Of a stretch of 64,000 nucleotides of DNA, positions 16,171 to 23,544 are shown one piece after another. How positions within the stretch are numbered: the stretch's first letter is position 1; the number at the start of each line of letters is the position of its first letter. Below the pieces are notes generated by a model, which did not search any database, was not told the origin of the DNA, and saw only the letters and a list, made by a program, of their open reading frames with translations. Both the position numbers and the translations under genes were made by a program. The stretch is from NCBI RefSeq assembly GCF_000013005.1, contig NC_007722.1, positions 935,501 through 999,500 on the forward strand, written 5' to 3'. The stretch is from Erythrobacter litoralis HTCC2594. GTDB taxonomy: Bacteria; Pseudomonadota; Alphaproteobacteria; Sphingomonadales; Sphingomonadaceae.

Positions 16171-16197
16171 TTGAGGGTTTGCGCGAAGTGTCGCGTA
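16171..16197 (+). promoter_or_regulatory. ECF-type promoter (element 1) for the cnrYXH-like operon
   Basis: TTGAGGG (16171-16177), 16-nt spacer, CGTA (16194-16197), 30 nt upstream of the anti-sigma start. This implies that the sigma factor activates its own operon. Confidence 0.8.
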
Positions 16198-16227
16198 TAG
16201 GAACCGTGCAACCGACAGGAGCAAGGG

Positions 16228-16524
16228 ATGCGTGAAAATCAGACACTCGATGCGATGCTCGGCACCATGGCCTCGCAGAAGGCTGGCGACGTGCCGCCCG
16301 ACTTCATGAACGGCGTCTGGCAGCGCGCGGGACAGCTTGGCGAAATTGCCGATCAGCGACGCAGAATGGCCTTGTTCGCCGGTCTGTTTGTCGTCGGGCT
16401 GGCAGCTGGCGCAGGGACCAGCGGATGGCCTTCCGAATATGGCGCTCCTACAGAAATTGTTGGCGAGAGCCTCGTTGGCGGAGAATCCCTGTCACCCGCT
16501 GCTTTGCTTCATGTGGGGTCATAG
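16228..16524 (+). CDS. CnrY-like anti-sigma factor (small single-span membrane protein)
   Basis: 98-residue protein with a soluble N-terminal ~46 residues (MRENQTLDAMLGTMASQKAG...DFMNGVWQRAGQLGEIADQRRR), one membrane helix (MALFAGLFVVGLAAGAG) and a short periplasmic tail. Size (CnrY is 95 residues), layout and gene order match CnrY of the Cupriavidus cnrYXH operon, where the N-terminus clamps the ECF sigma CnrH to the membrane. Sequence similarity cannot be tested here, so the call rests on order and topology. A good ribosome site (CAGGAGCAAGGG) precedes the ATG, which lies 30 nt after an ECF-type promoter. The next gene starts 4 nt after its stop. Confidence 0.75.
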   Translation: MRENQTLDAMLGTMASQKAGDVPPDFMNGVWQRAGQLGEIADQRRRMALFAGLFVVGLAAGAGTSGWPSEYGAPTEIVGESLVGGESLSPAALLHVGS

Positions 16525-16527
16525 GCG

Positions 16528-16962
16528 TTGAAGAAGTTTCACCTTGTCCTGGCGGTCCTGCTGGCGGCGCTCGCAGGATGTCTCGGAGCTTTTGCCGCCG
16601 ATCGCTGGGCCAACAACGATGCCGAGGGCAGCCTGCACCAGTTCGTGCACGATGAGCTGTCGCTCACGGCTGACCAGGAGCAGCGGCTCGATGCGCTCGA
16701 AGCGCGTTTCGCGGTAGAACAGGCAAGGCTCGAAGCCTCTGCGCGCGCAGCCAACGCCCAGCTCGCCCAGGCAATGGAAACCGAGCACGAATACGGGCCC
16801 GAAGTCAGTGCCGCGATCGACGAGGTGCATGCGCGCATGGGCGATTTGCAAAAAGCGACCGTGCGCCACGTCTTCGACATGCGGGAAATTCTCGATCCCG
16901 ATCAGCAGCTCCAGTTCGACCGGAAAGTGTCCGCGGCCCTCACGCGCGATCCGCGTGACTGA
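16528..16962 (+). CDS. CnrX/ZraP-like periplasmic heavy-metal sensor
   Basis: 144-residue protein with an N-terminal anchor (KKFHLVLAVLLAALAGCLGAFAADRW) and a periplasmic all-helical domain: HQFVHDELSLTADQEQRLDALEARFAVEQARLEASARAANAQL...DEVHARMGDLQKATVRHVFDMREILDPDQQLQFDRKV. The LTxDQ...LDPDQQ pattern and His residues (HQFVHDEL, HARM, RHVFDM) are those of the CnrX/ZraP heavy-metal sensor family, in which metal binding releases the anti-sigma hold. The start is TTG at 16528, 4 nt after the upstream stop. The Cys in LAGC could be lipidated. Copper is the likely signal given the target genes; nickel or cobalt cannot be excluded. Confidence 0.85.
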   Translation: MKKFHLVLAVLLAALAGCLGAFAADRWANNDAEGSLHQFVHDELSLTADQEQRLDALEARFAVEQARLEASARAANAQLAQAMETEHEYGPEVSAAIDEVHARMGDLQKATVRHVFDMREILDPDQQLQFDRKVSAALTRDPRD

Positions 16963-16968
16963 CCAGCC

Positions 16969-17535
16969 TTGGCAGCGGTGGATGACACTTCGAATGAAGC
17001 TCTGATCGGGCGGGCGATAGCCGGTGACAAGCGGGCGTTCACAGCTCTCGTCGAGAGCGAGATCGCCCGGTTGATTGCGCTTGCCACGCGCATGCTGGGT
17101 TCACCATCGCGGGCCGAAGATGTCGTTCAGGACGGTCTCGCGTCGGTCTGGCTGACTCGTCATCGCCTCGATCCGAGCAAGCCCATCGGTCCCTATTTGA
17201 CGACAATCGTTCTCAACCGGTGCCGCGACAGGCTCCGCCGCAGGAAAGTTATTGGCTTCCTTGGTTTGCCGGATGGGCGGGAAGCCGACGCCGTTGCCGA
17301 CGATGCTCCTAATCCCGAAAATGTTGCCGGAGCCCGCGAACAGCTGCGGCTGGTCCAGGCCGAAATCGGGCGCTTGCCGGTGCGCCTACAAGAGGCGCTC
17401 GTGCTGGTCACTGTCGAGGGGTACAGCCAGGCCGAGGCTGCCGAGCTGCTCGGCACCACCGAGAAAGCCGTCGAGACGCGCATCTATCGTGCGCGCAACC
17501 GGCTGAAGGAGCGGTTCGAAAAGTTTGAGGGGTAG
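16969..17535 (+). CDS. ECF sigma factor (CnrH-like)
   Basis: 188-residue sigma factor of the extracytoplasmic-function type. Region 2 reads LIALATRMLGSPSRAEDVVQDGLASVWLTRHRL, and region 4 LPVRLQEALVLVTVEGYSQAEAAELLGTTEKAVETRIYRARNRLKERF, which binds the -35 element. It is third in the anti-sigma/sensor/sigma order of cnrYXH. The start is a rare codon (TTG 16969 or GTG 16978), a few bases after the sensor stop. The -35-like TTGAGGG of the copA operon lies inside its last codons (KFEG-stop). It most likely recognises the TTGAGGG-N16-CGTA elements found at five places nearby, including its own operon. That pairing is inferred. Confidence 0.92.
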   Translation: MAAVDDTSNEALIGRAIAGDKRAFTALVESEIARLIALATRMLGSPSRAEDVVQDGLASVWLTRHRLDPSKPIGPYLTTIVLNRCRDRLRRRKVIGFLGLPDGREADAVADDAPNPENVAGAREQLRLVQAEIGRLPVRLQEALVLVTVEGYSQAEAAELLGTTEKAVETRIYRARNRLKERFEKFEG

Positions 17536-17551
17536 GGCAGGTGGCCGCGTA
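17525..17551 (+). promoter_or_regulatory. ECF-type promoter (element 2) for the copA-copB operon
   Basis: TTGAGGG (17525-17531) overlaps the last sigma-factor codons; a 16-nt spacer and CGTA (17548-17551) follow. The copA start is 32 nt downstream. Confidence 0.78.
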
Positions 17552-17583
17552 TGTGACGGTATACGCATTTTCAGGAGCCCCCT

Positions 17584-19395
17584 ATGCCTGCCCTCAATCG
17601 CCGAAAATTCCTTGGAACAAGTGCTAGCGGGCTGGGCCTGCTTGGCCTCTCCGGTGCCATGCCGGCCTGGGCGCGCGGCGCGGACATCCTGGCGGGTAAC
17701 GCTAGGAAAGGACTGGACGAGGTAGCGGGGCCGAATATCGACCTCACTGTCGCACGTTCTGCCTTCGCGACGGGTAACAGGCGCGGCGGCGCCATCGCCG
17801 TCAACGGCACGATCCCCGGTCCGCTGTTGCGTTTGCAAGAGGGCACGACCGTGCGGTTGAACGTTCATAATCAGCTCGAGGAAGATACCTCAATTCACTG
17901 GCACGGTCTGCTCGTGCCGTTCCAACTGGACGGTGTACCCGGCGTGAGCTTTCCCGGCGTCAAACCAGGCGAGACATTCACAGCGGAATTTCCCGTGCGG
18001 CAGGCAGGAACTTATTGGTGGCACTCGCATAGCGGGTTGCAGGAACAGGCCGGGCACTACGGCGCTATCGTGGTCGATCCCGCCGGACCCGATCCGGTGC
18101 AGGCCGACCGCGAATATATCGTGGTGCTGAGCGAATTCAGCGATATGTCGCCCCACACGATCTTCGACAAGCTCAAGAAGGGCGAAGGCTACTTCAACTA
18201 CAACCAGAACACCTGGACCGACGATTATCCGCTTTCGGGCGGGGACCGCCGGATGTGGGCGAGGATGCGCATGATGCCGACCGACATCCTCGATGTGTCG
18301 AGCGCTGCCTACACTTACCTCCTCAATGGTCACGGCCCGCTCGACAACCTGGAATATCTCTTCCGCCCCGGCGAGCGCGTACGCCTGCGCTTCATCAATG
18401 CCGGAGCCATGACCTTTTTCAATATCCGTATTCCCGGCTTACCGATGACTGTCGTGCAGGCGGACGGGAAGGATGTCGAACCGGTCGAGGTCGACGAGTT
18501 CCAGATCGGCGTTGCCGAAACCTACGATGTCGTCGTGACGCCGGGCGAGCAACAGGCTTACACGCTGGTGGCAGAGTCCATGGACCGCTCCGGCATGGGT
18601 ATTGCCACACTTGCGAGCACACCCGGCGCGCGCGCCGCCATACCTCCGCTGCGCGATCCCCCGCTGCTGACCATGGCCGATATGGGCATGAGCGGCATGG
18701 ACCATGGCTCCGGCGGCGATGCCGGCAAGACCGGAATGGACCACAGCAGTGGCGGTGACATGGCGGGAATGGACCATGGTTCGTCCGGCGATTCGGATAT
18801 GGCGGGCATGGCCGGAATGGCGGGAGGCATGCAGATGCGTGATATCTCGCGCTTGCCTCCCGATGTGAAGGTCGGACCCGGGCTAGACATGGTCTCGATG
18901 AACCCGGTCGACCGAATGGGCGATCCCGGCATCGGCCTCGCCGATGTCCCTCACCGCACGCTCGACTATCGCAAGCTCCGCTCGCTGACACCTCATCGGG
19001 AGGGCCGGACTCCCTCGCGGCGGATGGAAATCCATCTCACCGGGAACATGGAACGCTACATGTGGTCGTTTGACGGCAAGAAGTTTTCCGCCGTCTCCGA
19101 CGAGCCGATCCGGTTCGCCTATAACGAACGCGTGCGCGTGAAGCTCATCAACGACACGATGATGGCGCACCCGATCCATCTGCACGGGCACTTCTTCGAG
19201 CTGGTCAATGGCGCCCCGGCCGACCGTCAACCGCTCAAGCACACAGTTATCCTGCAGCCGGGTGGCAGCGCGCAGTTCGACCTGACGGCGGACGAGCCGG
19301 GCGACTGGGCCTTCCACTGCCACCTTCTCTACCACATGCATGCCGGGATGTTTCAGATTGTCACGGTTGCCAATCCGGACGGGAGCGAAGCATGA
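17584..19395 (+). CDS. copA: CopA/PcoA-type multicopper oxidase with His/Met-rich segment
   Basis: 603-residue periplasmic multicopper oxidase of the CopA/PcoA class, oxidising Cu(I) and binding several coppers. A Tat signal is present (LNRRKFLGTSASGLGLLGLSG). Copper-site motifs: IHWHGLLVPFQLDGVPGVSFPG (~residue 104), YWWHSHSGLQEQAGHYG, HPIHLHGHFFEL, and WAFHCHLLYHMHAGM (~residue 577). Between residues ~360 and 420 lies the family's Met/His repeat region (units of MDHGSGGD, MDHSSGGD, MDHGSSGD, MAGMAG). The stop overlaps the copB start by 4 nt. AGGAG precedes the ATG, 32 nt after an ECF-type promoter. It is the second multicopper oxidase of the window and of a different class from the one at 1371. 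Confidence 0.96.
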   Translation: MPALNRRKFLGTSASGLGLLGLSGAMPAWARGADILAGNARKGLDEVAGPNIDLTVARSAFATGNRRGGAIAVNGTIPGPLLRLQEGTTVRLNVHNQLEEDTSIHWHGLLVPFQLDGVPGVSFPGVKPGETFTAEFPVRQAGTYWWHSHSGLQEQAGHYGAIVVDPAGPDPVQADREYIVVLSEFSDMSPHTIFDKLKKGEGYFNYNQNTWTDDYPLSGGDRRMWARMRMMPTDILDVSSAAYTYLLNGHGPLDNLEYLFRPGERVRLRFINAGAMTFFNIRIPGLPMTVVQADGKDVEPVEVDEFQIGVAETYDVVVTPGEQQAYTLVAESMDRSGMGIATLASTPGARAAIPPLRDPPLLTMADMGMSGMDHGSGGDAGKTGMDHSSGGDMAGMDHGSSGDSDMAGMAGMAGGMQMRDISRLPPDVKVGPGLDMVSMNPVDRMGDPGIGLADVPHRTLDYRKLRSLTPHREGRTPSRRMEIHLTGNMERYMWSFDGKKFSAVSDEPIRFAYNERVRVKLINDTMMAHPIHLHGHFFELVNGAPADRQPLKHTVILQPGGSAQFDLTADEPGDWAFHCHLLYHMHAGMFQIVTVANPDGSEA

Positions 19396-20549
19396 AGACT
19401 TTCAATTTCAGCTTCTTCGCCTCCGTCGCAGCAGGTGCAGTCCTCGCTTCGCCCGCCGCAGCCCAGCATGCCGGTCACTCGCCGGCGGAGCCGCAGCAGA
19501 GCGCCGAGGCGCAGGCTGACGCCAAGGTAAAGTGCGAGGAGGAAGCCGCGCGCCATCGTGCGATGGGGCATCCGGTAACAGAGGGGGCGTGCGAACGTAC
19601 TGCCCAGCCTGAAGCTGCGATGGACCATTCGACGATGGATCATTCGCAGATGAATCACGGCGACATGGGGCAGGCGGAAGCCAGCAGCTCGTCGACAGAC
19701 CATGGGCAGATGGATCACAGCCAGATGAACCACGGGCAGACGGGATCGCAGGACATGCAGGGCATGGACCATTCGTGGATGCAGATGGGCTCGAACGACG
19801 ATATCCCGCTGCTGCCGCCTCCTCCCGAAGCCGGGAGCGGTCCCGCGCGCGCGGCGGTTGCGATCTGGGGCGAGGAAGCCATGAACGAAGCGCGGCGCGA
19901 ACTTGTACGCGAGACCGACGGCGGGATGCGCTTCTGGTTTCAGGGCGACCGGCTCGAATACCGCGCCCGCGAGGGAGCGGATGGATATCTTTGGGATATC
20001 CAGGGCTATTATGGCGGTGATATCGACAAGTTCTGGTTCAAGTCCGAGGGTGAAGGCAGCTTCGGTGAGCCTGTCGAGGGCGCCGAAGTCCAGGCGCTCT
20101 GGAGCCGGGCGATCGCTCCCTTCTTCGATTTCCAAGCCGGTGTCCGCCAGGATCTGACAGGGCCCGAGCGCACCCATGCGGTCATTGGAATACAGGGCAT
20201 TGCTCCCTACCAGTTCGAGGTAGACGTTGCAGCGTTCGTATCGAACAAAGGCAATGTGACGGCGCGTTTTGAGGGCGAGCTTGATCAGCGCATCACGCAG
20301 CGGCTGATCCTCCAGCCGCGTGCCGAAATCGCACTTTCGGTGCAGGATATTCCCGAACTCGGCATTGGCGCTGGCCTCGACCGGATCGAGGCAGGTCTGC
20401 GTCTTCGCTACGAGTTCGCACGCGAATTCGCGCCCTATGTTGGCGTATCCCAGGAATGGCGGATCGGTGACAGCGCCGATTATGCCCGCGCCGCAGGGGA
20501 AGACTCTAGCGTGACGAATTACGTCGTGGGAATTCGATTCTGGTTTTAA
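19392..20549 (+). CDS. copB: CopB/PcoB-type outer-membrane copper resistance protein
   Basis: 385-residue exported protein. After a signal peptide ending AAAQHAGH comes a His/Met-rich copper-binding linker (MDHSTMDHSQMNHGDMG, MDHSQMNHG, GMDHSWMQMG; residues ~75-140). The rest is a CopB beta-barrel domain starting near ARAAVAIWGEEAMNEARRELVRETDGG, with DRLEYRAREGADGYLWDIQGYYGGDIDKFWFKSEGEG, and ending in FW-F (VVGIRFWF), the aromatic terminus of outer-membrane barrels. It overlaps copA by 4 nt (ATGA). CopB is thought to bind or export copper at the outer membrane. Confidence 0.95.
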   Translation: MKTFNFSFFASVAAGAVLASPAAAQHAGHSPAEPQQSAEAQADAKVKCEEEAARHRAMGHPVTEGACERTAQPEAAMDHSTMDHSQMNHGDMGQAEASSSSTDHGQMDHSQMNHGQTGSQDMQGMDHSWMQMGSNDDIPLLPPPPEAGSGPARAAVAIWGEEAMNEARRELVRETDGGMRFWFQGDRLEYRAREGADGYLWDIQGYYGGDIDKFWFKSEGEGSFGEPVEGAEVQALWSRAIAPFFDFQAGVRQDLTGPERTHAVIGIQGIAPYQFEVDVAAFVSNKGNVTARFEGELDQRITQRLILQPRAEIALSVQDIPELGIGAGLDRIEAGLRLRYEFAREFAPYVGVSQEWRIGDSADYARAAGEDSSVTNYVVGIRFWF

Positions 20550-20565
20550 GAGAAGGAAATATACA

Positions 20566-21126
20566 ATGAGGACAAGACTATCCCTAAGCGCGGTCGCCCT
20601 GGCCTTGGCTGCAGGGGGCACTCCCGCCCTGGCACAATCCATGGACCATTCGGCGCATTCGGAACATTCGGTATCAACGCCGATGGACCATACGGAGCAG
20701 GGCATGAACCATGCCGAGCATATGGCTGCGATGAACGACGACGTCGCTGGGGCAGAAGCGGTTCTGACATCATATCGCGATGCCCTGACGTCGCGCGATG
20801 CAGAGGCCATGGCCGCGCTGTTTGCCGAGGAATCCTTCGTTTACGAAAACGGCAAGGCGGAAGGCAGCTTCACGCATTACATGGAGCATCACCTGGGACC
20901 GGAACTCGATGCAATAACCAGCTTCACCTTCGGCGAACCGACGCTCGCAGTCACCCGGATGGGACATATGGCTTATGGCCGCGAAACGTACACCTATCGG
21001 ATCGAACTGGCCGACGGCCGCGTAATCGACCGCGAAGGGGTTGCGACCTCGGTCCTCGCTCATGATGCAGATGGCTGGAAGATCGTTCAGTACCATTCAT
21101 CGTCACGCGCACCGCGTAACAACTGA
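20566..21126 (+). CDS. Periplasmic SnoaL/DUF4440-like (NTF2-fold) protein with His/Met-rich N-terminus
   Basis: 186-residue exported protein: signal peptide MRTRLSLSAVALALAAGGTPALAQ cut (about residue 24), then a His/Met segment (MDHSAHSEHS, MDHTEQGMNHAEHM) like that of CopB, then an NTF2-like domain (AVLTSYRDALTSRDAEAMAALFAEESFVYENGKAEGSFTHYMEHHLGPEL...RIELADGRVIDREGVATSVLAHDADGWKIVQYHSSSR). Such SnoaL/DUF4440 domains bind small ligands or act as isomerases, but here the MEHH and His/Met tail suggest copper binding. AAGGA stands 8 nt before the ATG, 16 nt after copB, so it belongs to the copAB operon. Confidence 0.85.
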   Translation: MRTRLSLSAVALALAAGGTPALAQSMDHSAHSEHSVSTPMDHTEQGMNHAEHMAAMNDDVAGAEAVLTSYRDALTSRDAEAMAALFAEESFVYENGKAEGSFTHYMEHHLGPELDAITSFTFGEPTLAVTRMGHMAYGRETYTYRIELADGRVIDREGVATSVLAHDADGWKIVQYHSSSRAPRNN

Positions 21127-21146
21127 TTTGATCGGGGGAACACCGA

Positions 21147-21881
21147 TTGGCGTTACGCTCTTTCAAGCTGCGTCTTCATGTGCTGGGCAGCAAGCTTCAC
21201 AAATGGCTGGCGATCTTTGTCGGCGTCCAGGTGCTCCTGTGGATGATCACCGGGGCGCTGATGTCGTTTCTCGACATCGAAGAGGTTCGGTCCGAACATG
21301 TCGTTTCGCGCGCGCCGGAGGTCCTGCCCGCTGATGCTGTCATGCCCCAATGGCTCGATAGCAGCGAGGGGGTGGTTTCCCTTGCGACGCGCGCGGTCGG
21401 CGGCAGGGCAGTAACCGAGGTCCGCCGGGACGATGGAAGCGTCACGCTCCGCGACCCGGATAGCGGGATGCTCCTCTCGCCCCTTCCCGCCGCGAGTGCA
21501 CGGGCCATCGCCCGACGTGCCTGGACCGGGCCATCGACCACCATAGCGACCACACGCCTCATCGAAGACGCTGTCGGGACCGAATTCCGGGGTCCGTTTC
21601 CGGCGTGGCAGATCACCTACGGCGATGAGGACAATACCCGCGTCTACATCGATGCATCGAGTGGCTCGGTGCTCGCTGCCCGCAGCGACACCTGGCGCCT
21701 GTTCGATTTTATCTGGGGGCTGCATATCATGGACTGGACGCAGCGCGACCGCATCAACAGCTGGTGGCTGCTACTGTTCGGGATCGGCGGGACGATTATC
21801 GCGGTTTCGGGCTTTGTCCTGCTTGCGAACCGGTTTCCCAGGATCAGGCGGCGGGCGAAACATGTGCCGAATGCACCCTGA
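21147..21881 (+). CDS. PepSY-domain membrane protein
   Basis: 244-residue protein of the PepSY-associated membrane family. An N-terminal helix follows LHVLGSKLHKWLAIFVGVQVLLWMITGALMSF (HKW...GALM is the PepSY_TM signature). A periplasmic PepSY-like part contains ITYGDEDNTRVYIDASSGSVLAARSDTWR, then a C-terminal pair of helices with LHIMDW. Family members are linked to reduction of metals or siderophores at the membrane. The start is TTG at 21147, with GGGGGAA upstream and 20 nt after the preceding gene. It is the last gene of the copAB operon; its partner is unknown. Confidence 0.85.
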   Translation: MALRSFKLRLHVLGSKLHKWLAIFVGVQVLLWMITGALMSFLDIEEVRSEHVVSRAPEVLPADAVMPQWLDSSEGVVSLATRAVGGRAVTEVRRDDGSVTLRDPDSGMLLSPLPAASARAIARRAWTGPSTTIATTRLIEDAVGTEFRGPFPAWQITYGDEDNTRVYIDASSGSVLAARSDTWRLFDFIWGLHIMDWTQRDRINSWWLLLFGIGGTIIAVSGFVLLANRFPRIRRRAKHVPNAP

Positions 21882-21894
21882 AGCCGCTCCCAGT

Positions 21895-22401
21895 TTAATC
21901 AGGTTCGGCTCGGGCAAAGCGGACCAGAAGGATCGTTAGCGCCGGCACGACCGTCCACATCGCGATCGGGATCAGCGCTAGTCCCGTCACTGGCTCGTGC
22001 GGCATCAACTCGCTGTAGCGCCAGCTCAGGAAACTGTTTGCCGGAAGCGATGTGGCGATCATTTCGACGGCGATTGCGACGACAAGCCCGAAGCCGAAAT
22101 AGACCGCATAGGGCATTTTGGCGGCTTGCCAGAGCCATGCGTGCCCGCCACGTAATGCTGCAAGGCTATAACCTGTCAGCAGGATCACGCCATCGCCCAG
22201 GCTTGCAATGCCGCAGCGAATGGTCCGCTCGAAGGGTTCGAGATCACCCGGCTCGAAGAATGGCATCTGGAAAATCTCCCAGACGAACGCGATCAGGCTC
22301 CCGCAAACAAAGATCAGCCAATGGGTCCTGGTCATGCTTCGGATACGCCGGAATGATGTGCGCAAGGAAATAGCAGCGGGCCGGAGTCCCACGTCCTGCA
22401 T
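21895..22401 (-). CDS. Four-helix membrane protein, family not recognised
   Basis: 168-residue protein with about four hydrophobic segments (THWLIFVCGSLIAFVWEIFQM, GVILLTGYSLAALRG, AVYFGFGLVVAIAVEMIAT, ALIPIAMWTVVPALTILLV). It shows no transporter motif known to me; WEIFQMPFFEP after helix 1 may be a metal- or lipid-facing loop. ATG 22401 has AAAGG 4 nt upstream; ATG 22335 (MTRTHWLIF) is a plausible shorter start. It ends 13 nt from the convergent PepSY gene and lies 27 nt after another small minus-strand gene, with which it may be co-transcribed. Confidence 0.65.
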   Translation of the reverse strand: MQDVGLRPAAISLRTSFRRIRSMTRTHWLIFVCGSLIAFVWEIFQMPFFEPGDLEPFERTIRCGIASLGDGVILLTGYSLAALRGGHAWLWQAAKMPYAVYFGFGLVVAIAVEMIATSLPANSFLSWRYSELMPHEPVTGLALIPIAMWTVVPALTILLVRFARAEPD

Positions 22402-22428
22402 AACGCCTTTGCTGCCCCAAAGCCTGGA

Positions 22429-22716
22429 TCAGTCACGGTCTTCGCGGCTCTCGGTCTTGGCCATGCGAGCAGCGCGTTCGAGAAATTTCCGCATGTCACC
22501 TGCTGCCAGTTCGGTAAGCGGATGTCGGCTCGCCTCAGGGCGCGGTTCGATCATGTCCGCTCGTTTCCTGATCTGTTCGATCTGTTCATCGCTCGCCCCG
22601 GACAAAAGGCCGAGAACTATGTTCTCGAGAGTTATGAGGCGAATGCGCATTTGCACCAGCTCGGCATGATCGGGCTCCGGGATATCCCAGCTGCCGTTCT
22701 CATTGACCGTGCTCAC
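22429..22716 (-). CDS. Small soluble protein of unknown function
   Basis: 95-residue, charged, mostly helical protein (VQMRIRLITLENIVLGLLSGASDEQIEQIRKRADM...LTELAAGDMRKFLERAARMAK) with no signal peptide and no family I recognise. The start is GTG at 22716, with GGAGAAG upstream at a suitable distance. It is the first gene of a two-gene minus-strand unit opposite to the copAB operon. The region upstream (22717-22858) shows no TTGAGGG-type element in this direction. Confidence 0.6.
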   Translation of the reverse strand: MSTVNENGSWDIPEPDHAELVQMRIRLITLENIVLGLLSGASDEQIEQIRKRADMIEPRPEASRHPLTELAAGDMRKFLERAARMAKTESREDRD

Positions 22717-22858
22717 GACTGCTTCTCCGACGGCTCTGCTGGCACCATGATACTCCCCATTCGTCGTTATCGGCTTCTCTCAAAAAGGTGGCCGAAAAAC
22801 AGCACCGCTGCAACCGGCCGTGCTTCGGCCCACCAGCCCCACCGCTGCTGCGGATTGT

Positions 22859-22885
22859 TTGAGGGGAAGAGATGGCGGCTGCGTA
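22859..22885 (+). promoter_or_regulatory. ECF-type promoter (element 5) for the His/Met-rich protein
   Basis: TTGAGGG (22859-22865), 16-nt spacer, CGTA (22882-22885), 54 nt upstream of the start codon. The gene has no other close promoter candidate. Confidence 0.75.
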
Positions 22886-22939
22886 AAGAGGATGAATGCA
22901 CACAGCATCCACCGCAAGACCGACGAAAGGAAATCGACC

Positions 22940-23329
22940 ATGAAACTGACAGTTCTAGCTTTCGCGCTCGCCACCGGCCTGGCAACCACCCCGGCAATGG
23001 CCCGGCAACAGCATGACCACGGGGATCAAGCGGCGGCGCAGCAGCAGTCACACGCTGGCCATATGATGCAGGATTCGGCGGCCATGACGGCCCACCGCGA
23101 GAAGATGGCTGAAATGCGCGCGCTGATGCAGCAGGCCCACGCGGCGAGCGATCCTGCCGAACGCCAAAGGCTTATGGCCGAACATCGTGCAAAAATGCAG
23201 GAACACATGGCGGGCATGATGCAGGGGGACAACGCCGATATGATGGCGGCCTGTCACCAGCACATGATGATGATGCATGACATGATGGAGCAGATGGCGG
23301 CTCACGAGAACATGGCGCAAGACGATTAG
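22940..23329 (+). CDS. Small His/Met-rich periplasmic protein (probable copper binder)
   Basis: 129-residue exported protein with a signal peptide (MKLTVLAFALATGLATTPAMA, cut near residue 21). The mature part is unusually rich in Met, His, Gln and Ala: QQHDHGDQ, HAGHMMQD, MAEHRAKMQEHMAGMMQG, and CHQHMMMMHDMMEQMAAHENM with a CHQH site followed by a four-Met run. Helical heptad-like spacing (MTAHREKMAEMRALMQQAH) suggests an alpha-helical hairpin. No known family is certain; it recalls CopK or Spy/ZraP-like periplasmic copper binders. AAAGG precedes the ATG. It has its own ECF-type promoter, suggesting high independent expression. Confidence 0.82.
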   Translation: MKLTVLAFALATGLATTPAMARQQHDHGDQAAAQQQSHAGHMMQDSAAMTAHREKMAEMRALMQQAHAASDPAERQRLMAEHRAKMQEHMAGMMQGDNADMMAACHQHMMMMHDMMEQMAAHENMAQDD

Positions 23330-23544
23330 GAGGCTGTGGCCGGGCTCTCGCTTTGTGCCTGAGCCTGGCCACACTCTTACCAGGGCGCGGTGCAAGGCAG
23401 GAGGCCCGACCATCTCGTGAGTAAAATTTGAACCCTCACGCGTGGACGAGCGCCGCGCTCTATCACCGCAAGAGATGAAGGTTCGCAGAGCCTTACAGAC
23501 ACAATAGGTTGCACGACCATCGCCAAGACCGGAGCCCGTAGAGA

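Noticed and set aside
17580..17600. CCCTCAA near the copA start as a minus-strand promoter
   Set aside because: No CGTA after 16 nt and no gene in that direction except the sigma operon on the other strand.
22760..22800. TTGAGAG on the minus strand upstream of the small gene at 22716
   Set aside because: One mismatch in the -35-like part and no CGTA at 16 nt.
23401..23470. A sixth ECF-type element upstream of the DUF2231 gene
   Set aside because: TTGAACC is followed after 16 nt by CGCC, not CGTA; both parts deviate, so it is not counted.
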